This document shows, in pieces, positions 54,901-58,216 of a stretch of 64,000 bases of DNA. Both the position numbers and the translations under genes were made by a program. This DNA comes from Atrichornis clamosus (lineage: Eukaryota; Chordata; Aves; Passeriformes; Menuridae): NCBI GenBank assembly GCA_013400975.1, contig WBMZ01009450.1, positions 1 through 64,000 of the forward strand, written 5' to 3'. How positions within the stretch are numbered: the stretch's first letter is position 1; the number at the start of each line of letters is the position of its first letter. A model generated the notes under the pieces. That model ran no database searches. It was given only the letters and a program-made list of their open reading frames with translations, and was not told where the DNA came from.

Positions 54901-57900
54901 GCAGGATGAAATAGGTGGTGAAGCAAGGGGGTGATTAGAAAATTAATGAGTTATGGACCATTTTATTTTGTTGGACACTACGGAGGTGTGTTTGGCATGT
55001 AAAGGATTAGTTCATGCTTGCACACATTGCTGATCCTCGGCCCTTGAAGGCAAATGTCAGGAGCAATTTACATGCCATATATCTCTTGAACACGCCATCT
55101 TCTCTGCAGTCTGTGGTACCCTGCCAGCCGTGCTCCTCAGCTGTGTGAGCCCGGGGGGCCAGAACAGGCTGAGCACACTTCCTCCTCACACCCTGGCCTC
55201 CTGCTTTGGGCAGCTGGAGCCATGTGTAGGTTGTCAGTGGACTGTGAAAGAAGGGTCAGGGGAAGGAAACCACAGAAATTGTGGATATTTTCATTTTCTT
55301 TGCCAGGGAACCTTCGTCAGTGTGGAAGAATCCAAGAGCAGTCATGGCATGCATTAAGACACAAAGTCCCTGCAGTCCACATTGATGACAGTAGAAGTTA
55401 CTGTTTCTCTAAATGAAAAGCAGATTAATAATGAGACTTAATTCCCTTGGCAAATCCACCTGCTATCACTTGTGCTAGGATGGCAAGTGATAACCTGTTG
55501 TTTGGGGGTTTTTTTAAATTTTTTTGTGCCGGGTGTTGGATGTACTGTGTATAATATACAATGCTGATTGTTTTCAAAATCTAGCTACTCAGCAGCGGAA
55601 ACAGATACCTCATACGGACTGATGATATGATTGAGACAGTTTATAATGACAAAGGAGAAATTATCAAAACCAAAGAACGGCGAATTTTCATGTTAAATGA
55701 TGTGCTGATGTGTGCAACAGTAAATATTCGGTAAGACTTAATTTGTATTTTTTTAGATGATCATTCAAACTTCTGTTGGAAGAAAATGACAGTGAATTTT
55801 TTTTTTTAATTGTTGTATTTACTAAGGCTATTGATTTCTCGGAGTAGTCATAATAAATGGATAACTAGCTTTGTTACAGTCTTCTAAATTGCTGGCTGAC
55901 ACTTGGAAATTCTAGAGTAAATTTGTAAGCAAATTATATCAGCTGGAGCTTACAGATAGAAATGCTCTGTAGTGTCTAGTTATTGCTATGTATTAGTCCT
56001 TAGCAGAATACAGGCATGCCAAGGTAGGACTTTTTCTCTTGCATAAATTCAGACTGTAACACACACAAATTTGCAACTTGATACAATTTGTAAATTGAAT
56101 ACCCCCCTCCACAAAACAAAAAAACAAACAACCCCCAACAAACAAAACCAAACCCCCAAAAACACAAAGCTAATGCAGGTTGCCAGAACAAACCTGGAAC
56201 TTGTTTACAGCGTTCCAGATGGGGAAGGGTTGTTATCTCTGAGACCAGACATTGAAGGATTAAAGGTGAAGTGTTTTGAAGAAAGCATTTTTTCATAGTT
56301 GCTTCTGTACTTTTACTGGCTGTAATTATTGCTGTTACTAAATCTCTATGTATGCCAAGGTCGTGTTCACATTCATATGTTGCTTGTATCATAAGTTGCT
56401 TTATGTGATGGTACATTCTGACAAAGAAAATGTGGATCATTAAAATATTCCAAGAACAGCTTTTCCTTAAGCATAATATGAGTTGATATCTTAATTCATT
56501 ATGGAAGTATGAATACTGTACATATATTTCTAAGTGTGTGAATGCTTGATCTCATGTTAGTGAGTGAGGAGTGCCATGTAATAACTACACTTCAGAAAAT
56601 GAAGCTCATGTCAATTATCTTGTGATCCTTGCCTTTACAAATTCTTTTGTGTCTTAGTAACACTTGGATGTTGGTTTTAACTATTCATATTTTATGTTCT
56701 TTCATACCATCAGAGTCGGATTTTGTGTATTTGTCCTTGAAGCAGCAAAATGCAGTCTGTTTTCCATGTGAAATGTTCATTATCGTGCCAAGTACAATCT
56801 TCTGAGGGTCAGGTCATGTCCTCTGTAAAAATATGTATCTTTTGCAAGCCGTAGAAAATTCATGGGTAGCTAGTGGTTCCCAGGCACCTGGGGCATCTGA
56901 GTGTTCCTGGCTGCAAAAGGTACATATTTTTACAGAGGCCATGACCCTCAGGGCTTTTTTCAGATACAGTCTAGATGACCAGCTTGAGCTGGAGGCCTAA
57001 GTCTGAAGCAGCAGCTGTTGGATGGGGTGGATGCTATCCCTACTGACTGAACAACTGTGTCCTGCCTAGATTTGTTTTGTTCTGAGCTTGATCAAGAATT
57101 TATAAATATTTACTTAAGTTGTGGCACTTGCATTCTTCGTTCATACTTGCTTCTTCATTGAAACAAAAGTGTGATTGTGTTGCAAATGGGTAGCTGACTA
57201 GCTGAATTTCAGCATTTAGTTGCTGTTCTCAATAAATGCATTTTGCTGATTTCTCTCAAGCATTTGACTTCTGTATTTCAGTCATGTTTTCCATGAAGTA
57301 AACCTTTTTTTTCCCCACCTTAACATCTCTTTTGTCCTTTATAATAAATGTTTGTTACGTGTACTTGAATGGGAATAAGGGAATTAAGGAAACAAAATTA
57401 GTATTAATGTCATTCCTGTTCCTAGTGAGCTTCCACAGTGTGCTCCTTCCTCTGAAGTGCCTGTTGTGATACACACTTCCTTTAGCAGCAGCTCACATGG
57501 GATTACTGTCACAAGCCACAGCCATTGCAGAGGTCTGCTGTATAGAACATTCTGGGCTGTGGGGCTTGGCAGAGGTGTTGCCTTGTCAGCCCTTGGGAGG
57601 TTACGCTGTCCTTCCTGTTGCTGGTAGTCATTCAAAGGTCCCATCATCCATACTTCCCTAAACATGGCAGTTACGGCTCAAAATAAGTGTTTCAAAAGAA
57701 TAAGGAAAATGCAGCACCAAAGTATAATCCCAAACACTTGTATTAAGATATCAGAACACACATTGACCTTAAAAGGTGGTCATTTATGATTTGCTATAGA
57801 AATATAGGGACTGTTTTTGGCAGTCCTGTGGTGTTTGTAGACAAGATTATCTGCACCTGCATAGCTGCTCTGTGCACCCCAGGAAAGGTCAGTCACTAAA

Positions 57901-58216
57901 GTCAGCCTGAAATACATGCATGTATTTCTTTCAAGTTGTGCACTGTACTCAAGCTGACAAACAGCAGATTTTAGAAGCTAAAATAATAAATAGTATGCCA
58001 TGAAGTTGCTTGTGCCAGTAATAATTTGTGCATCTTCCAGCTCTTCCTACGAAAGCAGTGGCACCGTGACAACTGGCCAGAGGTATTTATTGAAGTGGAG
58101 TGTACCGCTGGGGCAGGTGGATGTCATAGAGTATGGCAGCAGTGAGGGCCAAGGAGAGAACTGCAGGTTTCCACCCCAGCACTCTGCTGAAAATGTCATC
58201 ATTAACTCTAAGCCAA
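12922..58216 (+). CDS. ARHGEF10: ARHGEF10, 5' half of coding region (17 exons, 3' incomplete)
   Basis: Joined CDS: 12922-12958, 28236-28406, 30543-30833, 31818-31881, 32947-33026, 34135-34191, 36793-36956, 40023-40139, 41312-41426, 43896-44008, 47711-47788, 48020-48199, 49576-49692, 51613-51705, 53098-53268, 55585-55730, 58041-58216. Every intron is GT-AG and the phases join without a break, giving 723 codons with no stop. The product matches what I know of ARHGEF10: an acidic N terminus with [17 protein letters not shown], a coiled coil, a DH domain and the start of a PH-like region. The family exchanges GDP for GTP on RhoA/B/C and acts in actin control, at centrosomes and on secretory vesicles. 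In mammals, variants affect peripheral nerve (slowed nerve conduction in humans, inherited polyneuropathy in Leonberger and St Bernard dogs). The closest alternative is the paralogue ARHGEF10L, but the acidic N terminus and IYDDV repeats fit ARHGEF10 better. The C-terminal half is outside the window. Confidence 0.97.
13737..13815. repeat. AT-rich low-complexity tract
   Basis: Imperfect TA/ATA-type runs (TTATATGTATATATTAATATA and similar) followed by ATAATACATACAATAAATT. This is simple-sequence DNA with no sign of coding. Confidence 0.7.
14512..14584 (+). repeat. G/T-rich tract with G-quadruplex potential
   Basis: Runs of 6 G (14517-14522), 7 G (14530-14536) and 4 G (14571-14574) are separated by T runs and a (TTTG) repeat. 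Four or more G-runs lie on the coding strand, so the pre-mRNA could form a quadruplex. The tract abuts a CR1 tail. Confidence 0.75.
14585..14757 (+). repeat. CR1 LINE 3'-end fragment
   Basis: The segment includes GGGAGCAGCACCAAGCCTG, GAATTCAAAAAGTGTTTGG, TTGATGATCCTTGTGAGTCC, then CTTCCAACTCAGAATATTATGTGA. This is a CR1 3' UTR ending in the ATTCTRTG-like terminus. It is in sense orientation and starts right after the G/T tract. Confidence 0.85.
16204..16238 (+). repeat. A/C-rich low-complexity tract
   Basis: Irregular CAAAAC/CCAAAA units ending in CAAACCCC. It is the same kind of tract as those near 17770, 38690 and 56100. Confidence 0.7.
17770..17865 (+). repeat. A/C-rich low-complexity tract
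   Basis: About 95 bases composed almost only of A and C (AAACAAACAAAAC, then CCCAACCCCAAAAAACC and similar). Open frames on both strands here come from the biased composition, not from genes. Confidence 0.8.
20133..20296 (+). mobile_element. Short (164 bp) solo-LTR-like element with 5-bp target-site duplication
   Basis: The element begins TGTGTTGGTCTGACTGAGAT and ends CATGCAAATAAAATACA, so it has TG...CA termini. It is flanked by identical CCAAC at 20128-20132 and 20297-20301. The first 45 bases resemble the start of a common avian endogenous-retrovirus LTR. The last 50 (GCTACCAAAACCTGGTCATG) resemble the end of such an LTR. Normal family members are several hundred bp, so this looks like an internally deleted LTR or a member of a short non-autonomous family. 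AATAAA is at 20286-20291. No coding sequence. Confidence 0.75.
25786..25817 (+). repeat. 16-bp tandem duplication
   Basis: AGTTAAGGATGTGAGT occurs twice in direct succession, followed by a partial third copy (AGTG). It is probably slippage or a short duplication. Confidence 0.9.
27674..27686 (+). repeat. Homopolymer run of 13 C
   Basis: An uninterrupted C run in intron 2. Length is often misread in assemblies. Confidence 0.9.
28236..28406 (+). CDS. ARHGEF10: ARHGEF10 exon 3: residues 13-70, acidic N-terminal block
   Basis: The acceptor is TTTCTGCACAG|TT at 28235/28236 and the donor is CAG|GTAAGT after 28406. The exon is 171 bp, phase 1 to 1, so skipping would keep the frame. It encodes a strongly acidic stretch, [19 protein letters not shown], near residues 27-45. 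That is one of the most diagnostic ARHGEF10 sequences. A Pro/Gly-rich variable tail follows. The segment is probably disordered and has no catalytic role. The first codon is completed by the G from exon 2, giving Val13. Confidence 0.95.
28407..30542 (+). other. ARHGEF10: Intron 3 of ARHGEF10
   Basis: This 2.1-kb intron runs from GTAAGT to the acceptor TTTTTCAATTAAAG. Its left half is an 866-bp solo LTR (28517-29382) that starts only 110 bp after the exon 3 donor. The right half shows no recognised feature apart from a 9-C run near 30111. Confidence 0.9.
28517..29382 (-). mobile_element. Solo LTR of an endogenous retrovirus, antisense, 5-bp TSD
   Basis: The element spans TGTTACAACC to CTTTCACA on the + strand, flanked by identical CATGG at 28512-28516 and 29383-29387. 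Read on the minus strand it begins TGTGAAAG and ends TTGTAACA. It has a TATA-like TATAAAAA (28953-28960) and an AATAAA polyadenylation signal (28633-28638) in U3-R-U5 order. The 5-bp duplication suggests an ERVL-like (class III) or related integrase. No retroviral gene remains. Open frames inside are short and do not look like gag, pol or env. Confidence 0.8.
30543..30833 (+). CDS. ARHGEF10: ARHGEF10 exon 4: residues 70-166
   Basis: The acceptor at 30541-30542 (TTTTTCAATTAAAG) has a weak pyrimidine tract. The donor is AAG|GTACTG after 30833. The exon is 291 bp, phase 1 to 1. It encodes [12 protein letters not shown], then a Pro/Ser-rich segment ([11 protein letters not shown]) and the conserved hydrophobic [18 protein letters not shown] and [11 protein letters not shown]. 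The conserved part matches the ARHGEF10 N terminus, but I know of no assigned function. Ser-Pro sites suggest phosphorylation. Frame and position are certain from phase continuity. Confidence 0.96.
30834..31817 (+). other. ARHGEF10: Intron 4 of ARHGEF10
   Basis: This 984-bp intron contains a perfect 12+1+12 palindrome at 30931-30955, 98 bp after the donor. The acceptor has a long T tract (CCCTTTTTTTTTTCTACTTGGCAG). Nothing else was recognised. Confidence 0.9.
30931..30955. repeat. Perfect 25-bp inverted repeat (12-1-12)
   Basis: CTATAGTGCCTG, one T, then CAGGCACTATAG. The arms are exact reverse complements. The structure could form a cruciform in DNA or a tight hairpin in the pre-mRNA near the exon 4 donor. 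A further CTATAG-like copy lies just upstream (CCTATAGTCC at 30921-30930). Confidence 0.95.
31818..31881 (+). CDS. ARHGEF10: ARHGEF10 exon 5: residues 167-187
   Basis: The acceptor is TTGGCAG|GT at 31817/31818 and the donor is ATTAG|GTGACT after 31881. The exon is 64 bp, phase 1 to 2. It encodes [20 protein letters not shown] plus Ile and two bases of the next codon. This is the least conserved coding exon in the window, and the human counterpart differs greatly here. It is supported by splice sites and by restoring the phase needed for exon 6. Exons 5 and 6 (144 bp together) form a frame-neutral pair. Confidence 0.85.
31882..32946 (+). other. ARHGEF10: Intron 5 of ARHGEF10
   Basis: More than half of this 1.07-kb intron is an antisense CR1 remnant (about 32040-32690). 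The acceptor is TTATGGCCTTTTTTTCAAG. Confidence 0.9.
32040..32690 (-). repeat. CR1 LINE fragment, antisense
   Basis: On the + strand the landmarks are reversed CR1 3' features: TCTCCAAGGATGGAGGTGTTG near 32145, then CCAAAACTGGACATGGTGCTG near 32518 with CACTGGCACCAATCAGGGGA after it. The copy is diverged and interrupted by an A-rich patch near 32275-32312. Borders are approximate. Confidence 0.7.
32947..33026 (+). CDS. ARHGEF10: ARHGEF10 exon 6: residues 188-214
   Basis: The acceptor is TTTTTTTCAAG at 32946 and the donor is GGAAA|GTAAGT after 33026. The exon is 80 bp, phase 2 to 1. It encodes [16 protein letters not shown] followed by [11 protein letters not shown]. The block [17 protein letters not shown] is highly conserved in ARHGEF10 and leads straight into the IYDDV modules. 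No known catalytic function. It is probably a short linear interaction segment in the disordered N terminus. Confidence 0.96.
33027..34134 (+). other. ARHGEF10: Intron 6 of ARHGEF10
   Basis: This 1.1-kb intron ends with an antisense CR1 fragment (33957-34075) that stops 59 bp before exon 7. The acceptor TTTCTCTTTCTGTCTTGATTTTAG is strong. I see nothing else in it. Confidence 0.9.
33957..34075 (-). repeat. CR1 LINE 3'-end fragment, antisense
   Basis: It starts with AATAGAATAGAATATTTCAG (reversed terminal repeats). Then come CATCTCAACTGCCCGACCATT, GGACTGACCAAAAGCTAAAGC and TGTCCAAATGCCTCTTAAAC, all reversed CR1 3' UTR signatures. It lies within 60 bp of the exon 7 splice acceptor, so it could overlap the branch-point region. 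Confidence 0.85.
34135..34191 (+). CDS. ARHGEF10: ARHGEF10 exon 7: residues 215-233, first IYDDV module
   Basis: The acceptor is TTGATTTTAG at 34134 and the donor is CCAG|GTTTGA (non-consensus after position +3) after 34191. The exon is only 57 bp, phase 1 to 1. It encodes [19 protein letters not shown]. The IYDDV motif repeats at the start of exon 8, suggesting exon duplication. Small size, frame neutrality and a mediocre donor make it a plausible cassette exon. The Tyr in an acidic context could be a kinase target (inference). Confidence 0.95.
34192..36792 (+). other. ARHGEF10: Intron 7 of ARHGEF10
   Basis: This 2.6-kb AT-rich intron separates the two IYDDV exons. I recognise no repeat family, apart from a weakly GC-richer patch at about 35150-35320. 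The acceptor is TTGATTTATTTCTTTCAG. Confidence 0.9.
36793..36956 (+). CDS. ARHGEF10: ARHGEF10 exon 8: residues 234-288, second IYDDV module and Ser/Glu-rich block
   Basis: The acceptor is TTTCTTTCAG at 36792 and the donor is CAT|GTATGT after 36956. The exon is 164 bp, phase 1 to 0. It encodes [16 protein letters not shown], then [20 protein letters not shown] and [17 protein letters not shown]. The Ser/Glu/Tyr-rich middle is nearly invariant in vertebrate ARHGEF10 as I remember it and has many potential casein-kinase-type sites. The frame stays open about 120 bp into intron 8, but continuity with exon 9 (LSHDLTRL) shows that 36956 is the real end. Confidence 0.96.
37540..37810. other. Local GC-rich block in intron 8, unclassified
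   Basis: About 270 bp much richer in C and G than its surroundings, with some CpG (CCGCCCGGGG near 37721). Short overlapping open frames exist on both strands, as expected from composition. It could be an old repeat, a regulatory element or a small orphan CpG cluster. No motif identifies it. Confidence 0.4.
38686..38760 (+). repeat. A/C-rich low-complexity tract
   Basis: Units such as CCAACCAAAAAAACCAACAAC and AACCAACCAAAAAAACCCC. It is the same compositional type as the tracts in introns 2 and 17. Confidence 0.75.
40023..40139 (+). CDS. ARHGEF10: ARHGEF10 exon 9: residues 289-327, coiled coil
   Basis: The acceptor is ACACTGTAG at 40022 and the donor is AAG|GTAGTG after 40139. The exon is 117 bp, phase 0 to 0. 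It encodes [19 protein letters not shown], then [20 protein letters not shown]. Leu/Ile/Met spacing and charged residues give heptad-like coiled-coil character, in line with the predicted N-terminal coiled coil of the family. It may mediate self-association or partner binding. Thr311 sits in the short MANTVG break. The exon is frame-neutral. Confidence 0.96.
40140..41311 (+). other. ARHGEF10: Intron 9 of ARHGEF10
   Basis: This 1.17-kb intron runs from GTAGTG to TTTTTTATCTTACAG. Around 40370-40680 there is a GC-richer, repeat-like block with an open frame on the minus strand that I could not assign. Confidence 0.9.
41312..41426 (+). CDS. ARHGEF10: ARHGEF10 exon 10: residues 328-365, end of coiled coil and basic segment
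   Basis: The acceptor is TATCTTACAG at 41311 and the donor is CAAG|GTATAT after 41426. The exon is 115 bp, phase 0 to 1. It encodes [18 protein letters not shown], then [20 protein letters not shown]. The first part continues the coiled coil. The second is strongly basic and could bind membrane lipid or act as a weak nuclear signal (inference). It links the regulatory N terminus to the DH domain. Confidence 0.96.
41427..43895 (+). other. ARHGEF10: Intron 10 of ARHGEF10
   Basis: This 2.5-kb intron contains a 583-bp antisense solo LTR (41769-42351). The rest shows no recognised repeats. The acceptor is GGTTATTTAATTGTAG. Confidence 0.9.
41769..42351 (-). mobile_element. Solo LTR of an endogenous retrovirus, antisense, 5-bp TSD
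   Basis: The + strand reads TGTCATGGTATAGCTCC to CAGCCAAAACCAACACA with TG...CA ends. It is flanked by identical GTTAC at 41764-41768 and 42352-42356. On the minus strand it begins TGTTGGTTTTGGCTGAGGTA and has a TATATAAA box (42072-42079), a pattern I recognise from an abundant LTR family in many birds. It contains no internal retroviral genes, so it is a solo LTR left by LTR-LTR recombination. The preserved ends suggest a fairly recent insertion. Confidence 0.85.
43896..44008 (+). CDS. ARHGEF10: ARHGEF10 exon 11: residues 366-403, linker into DH domain
   Basis: The acceptor is TTTAATTGTAG at 43895 and the donor is CAG|GTAGTA after 44008. The exon is 113 bp, phase 1 to 0. It encodes [20 protein letters not shown], then [18 protein letters not shown]. 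The conserved LFIDVDC and [10 protein letters not shown] lead directly into the first DH helix in exon 12. The YLEEEEL run differs slightly from the mammalian form I recall. Confidence 0.95.
45040..45990 (+). repeat. CR1 LINE ORF2 fragment (reverse transcriptase region, decayed)
   Basis: The landmarks run in order: GTGGGCAGGAATGGAGTTAGG (45049), ACTGAGGTAGTACCCTTGG (45208), GGACCAGATGGGATGGATTT (45355), ATCACAGTGATCAGAAGACTGGG (45411) and GTGAGTGATCTGGATGCC (45865). They match successive parts of CR1 ORF2, up to the catalytic-region surroundings. Many indels are present, so it encodes no enzyme. The right border is uncertain. Confidence 0.75.
47298..47420 (-). repeat. CR1 LINE 3'-end fragment, antisense
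   Basis: CATAGGATTATAGACTATCC, GAGTTGGAAGGGTCTCATTAGG, GTCCAACTGCTGGCCCTGC, then GAGAGCATTGTTCAAATGCC. These are reversed 3' UTR signatures of CR1. Confidence 0.9.
47711..47788 (+). CDS. ARHGEF10: ARHGEF10 exon 12: residues 404-429, first helix of DH domain
   Basis: The acceptor is GTTTCAACAG at 47710 and the donor is GGAG|GTACCT after 47788. The exon is 78 bp, phase 0 to 0. It encodes [17 protein letters not shown], then VDALKRILE. This is conserved region 1 of DH domains: the E-x-x-Y pattern (EKNYV) lies on the helix that contacts switch I of the Rho GTPase. It confirms that the product is an active-type RhoGEF. Confidence 0.97.
47789..48019 (+). other. ARHGEF10: Intron 12 of ARHGEF10 (231 bp)
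   Basis: This is the shortest intron in the window. It contains a short TG/TA microsatellite (GTGTGTATGTGTGTGTATG, about 47915-47935) and a strong acceptor (TTTGCTTTTTTTTTCCCTGCAG). Confidence 0.95.
48020..48199 (+). CDS. ARHGEF10: ARHGEF10 exon 13: residues 430-489, DH domain
   Basis: The acceptor is TTTCCCTGCAG at 48019 and the donor is TTCA|GTAAGG after 48199. The exon is 180 bp, phase 0 to 0. It encodes [20 protein letters not shown], then [20 protein letters not shown] and [20 protein letters not shown]. The pattern IF/VFY-x-I-x-E-I-L-x-x-H is typical of DH helices 2-3. The frame stays open about 40 bp into the intron, but joining to FSKSMVL in exon 14 fixes the end at 48199. Confidence 0.97.
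48200..49575 (+). other. ARHGEF10: Intron 13 of ARHGEF10
   Basis: This 1.4-kb intron includes a local direct repeat: TTTTTATGAGAAATTAAG occurs at 48461-48478 and 48496-48513. An antisense CR1 fragment lies at 49216-49334. The acceptor is GCCCTTTTTTCTTCTCCAG. Confidence 0.9.
49216..49334 (-). repeat. CR1 LINE 3'-end fragment, antisense
   Basis: TCACAGAATCACAGAATTAAC, TAGGTTGGAAAAGACCTTTG, AGATCACCAAGTCCAACC, then the CTAACACCACC region. This is the reversed CR1 3' end with its terminal ATTCTGTG-type repeats well preserved, which points to a younger copy. Confidence 0.92.
49576..49692 (+). CDS. ARHGEF10: ARHGEF10 exon 14: residues 490-528, DH domain
   Basis: The acceptor is TTCTTCTCCAG at 49575 and the donor is AAAG|GTGAGT after 49692. 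The exon is 117 bp, phase 0 to 0. It encodes [20 protein letters not shown], then [19 protein letters not shown]. The [11 protein letters not shown] segment is the conserved DH helix that precedes the catalytic CR3 helix. Confidence 0.97.
49693..51612 (+). other. ARHGEF10: Intron 14 of ARHGEF10
   Basis: This 1.9-kb intron includes a GC-richer block at about 50150-50720 that I could not place in a repeat family. It is not coding on either strand as far as I can tell. The acceptor is TTTCTTGCATTGCAG. Confidence 0.9.
51613..51705 (+). CDS. ARHGEF10: ARHGEF10 exon 15: residues 529-559, DH signature helix (CR3)
   Basis: The acceptor is CATTGCAG at 51612 and the donor is TGCAG|GTAAAT after 51705. 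The exon is 93 bp, phase 0 to 0. It encodes [15 protein letters not shown], then [16 protein letters not shown]. The block L-x-x-L-M-x-K-P-I-Q-R-x-P-x-F-x-L-L-L is the diagnostic DH-domain motif that touches switch II of the GTPase. All key residues are present, so exchange activity is expected. Confidence 0.98.
51706..53097 (+). other. ARHGEF10: Intron 15 of ARHGEF10
   Basis: This 1.4-kb intron runs from GTAAAT to TATAATTACCCCTTTAG. No repeat family or other feature was recognised. Confidence 0.9.
53098..53268 (+). CDS. ARHGEF10: ARHGEF10 exon 16: residues 560-616, end of DH domain
   Basis: The acceptor is ACCCCTTTAG at 53097 and the donor is ACAAA|GTAAGT after 53268. The exon is 171 bp, phase 0 to 0. 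It encodes [17 protein letters not shown], then [20 protein letters not shown] and [20 protein letters not shown]. It completes the last long DH helices. The LLLQ|DMLKNT junction across introns 15/16 keeps the helix intact. The A-L-T-E-L-E-x-L-A-E-x-L-N-E helix is family-typical. Confidence 0.98.
53269..55584 (+). other. ARHGEF10: Intron 16 of ARHGEF10
   Basis: This 2.3-kb intron carries an antisense CR1 with part of its ORF2 (54384-54865). Another GC-richer unclassified patch lies at 55020-55240. The acceptor TTGTTTTCAAAATCTAG is weak, with an A run in the pyrimidine tract. Confidence 0.9.
54384..54865 (-). repeat. CR1 LINE fragment (ORF2 C terminus plus 3' UTR), antisense
   Basis: The + strand starts ATCACAGAATCACAGGATAC, the reversed CR1 terminus, and goes on with CTGGAAGGGACCCACACAG and AACCACCCTCTGGGTGAAG. 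On the minus strand the translation near 54600-54690 reads [20 protein letters not shown], the conserved C-terminal end of CR1 ORF2. This is a relatively well-preserved, 5'-truncated copy. Confidence 0.95.
55585..55730 (+). CDS. ARHGEF10: ARHGEF10 exon 17: residues 617-664, start of PH-like region
   Basis: The acceptor is CAAAATCTAG at 55584 and the donor is TTCG|GTAAGA after 55730. The exon is 146 bp, phase 0 to 2. It encodes [20 protein letters not shown], then [15 protein letters not shown] and [13 protein letters not shown]. The RYLIR...[14 protein letters not shown] pattern matches beta strands of a PH-like fold packed behind the DH domain. ARHGEF10 lacks a fully canonical PH domain, so PH-like is the safer term. 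Confidence 0.97.
56100..56167 (+). repeat. A/C-rich low-complexity tract
   Basis: CCCCCCTCCACAAAACAAAAAAAC, then CAAACAACCCCCAACAAAC and similar. It is the fourth tract of this type in the gene, always C/A on the coding strand except the G/T tract at 14512. Confidence 0.8.
56801..56955 (+). repeat. Long imperfect inverted repeat (hairpin) in intron 17
   Basis: The left core 56820-56846 and right core 56912-56938 are reverse complements at 26 of 27 positions. The one mismatch becomes a U-G wobble in sense RNA. Outside the core, CTGAGGGTC (left) pairs with GACCCTCAG (right) after a short bulge. The loop of about 65 bases contains its own small hairpin, CCCAGG-CAC-CTGGG. Possible identities are a MITE-like DNA transposon remnant, a chance inverted duplication or a hairpin RNA. 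I cannot decide between them. Confidence 0.85.
58041..58216 (+). CDS. ARHGEF10: ARHGEF10 exon 18: residues 665-723, PH-like region (last exon in window)
   Basis: The acceptor is CATCTTCCAG at 58040 and the donor is CCAA|GTAAGT after 58216. The exon is 176 bp, phase 2 to 1. It encodes [40 protein letters not shown], then [29 protein letters not shown] is highly conserved in ARHGEF10 and supplies further strands of the PH-like fold. The [12 protein letters not shown] loop is variable. The next exon should begin by completing an Asn/Ser codon and encode a KVYMGPGQLYQDL-like sequence, which I did not find downstream. Confidence 0.96.

Larger units (their letters stand above)
55731..58040 (+). other. 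ARHGEF10: Intron 17 of ARHGEF10
   Basis: This 2.3-kb intron carries an A/C-rich tract (56100-56167) and a long imperfect hairpin (56801-56955). The acceptor is ATAATTTGTGCATCTTCCAG. No CR1 or LTR was recognised. Confidence 0.9.

Noticed and set aside
56000..56440. 146-codon minus-strand open frame in intron 17
   Set aside because: It crosses the A/C-rich tract, whose complement gives a Gly/Phe/Leu/Trp-rich artificial peptide.
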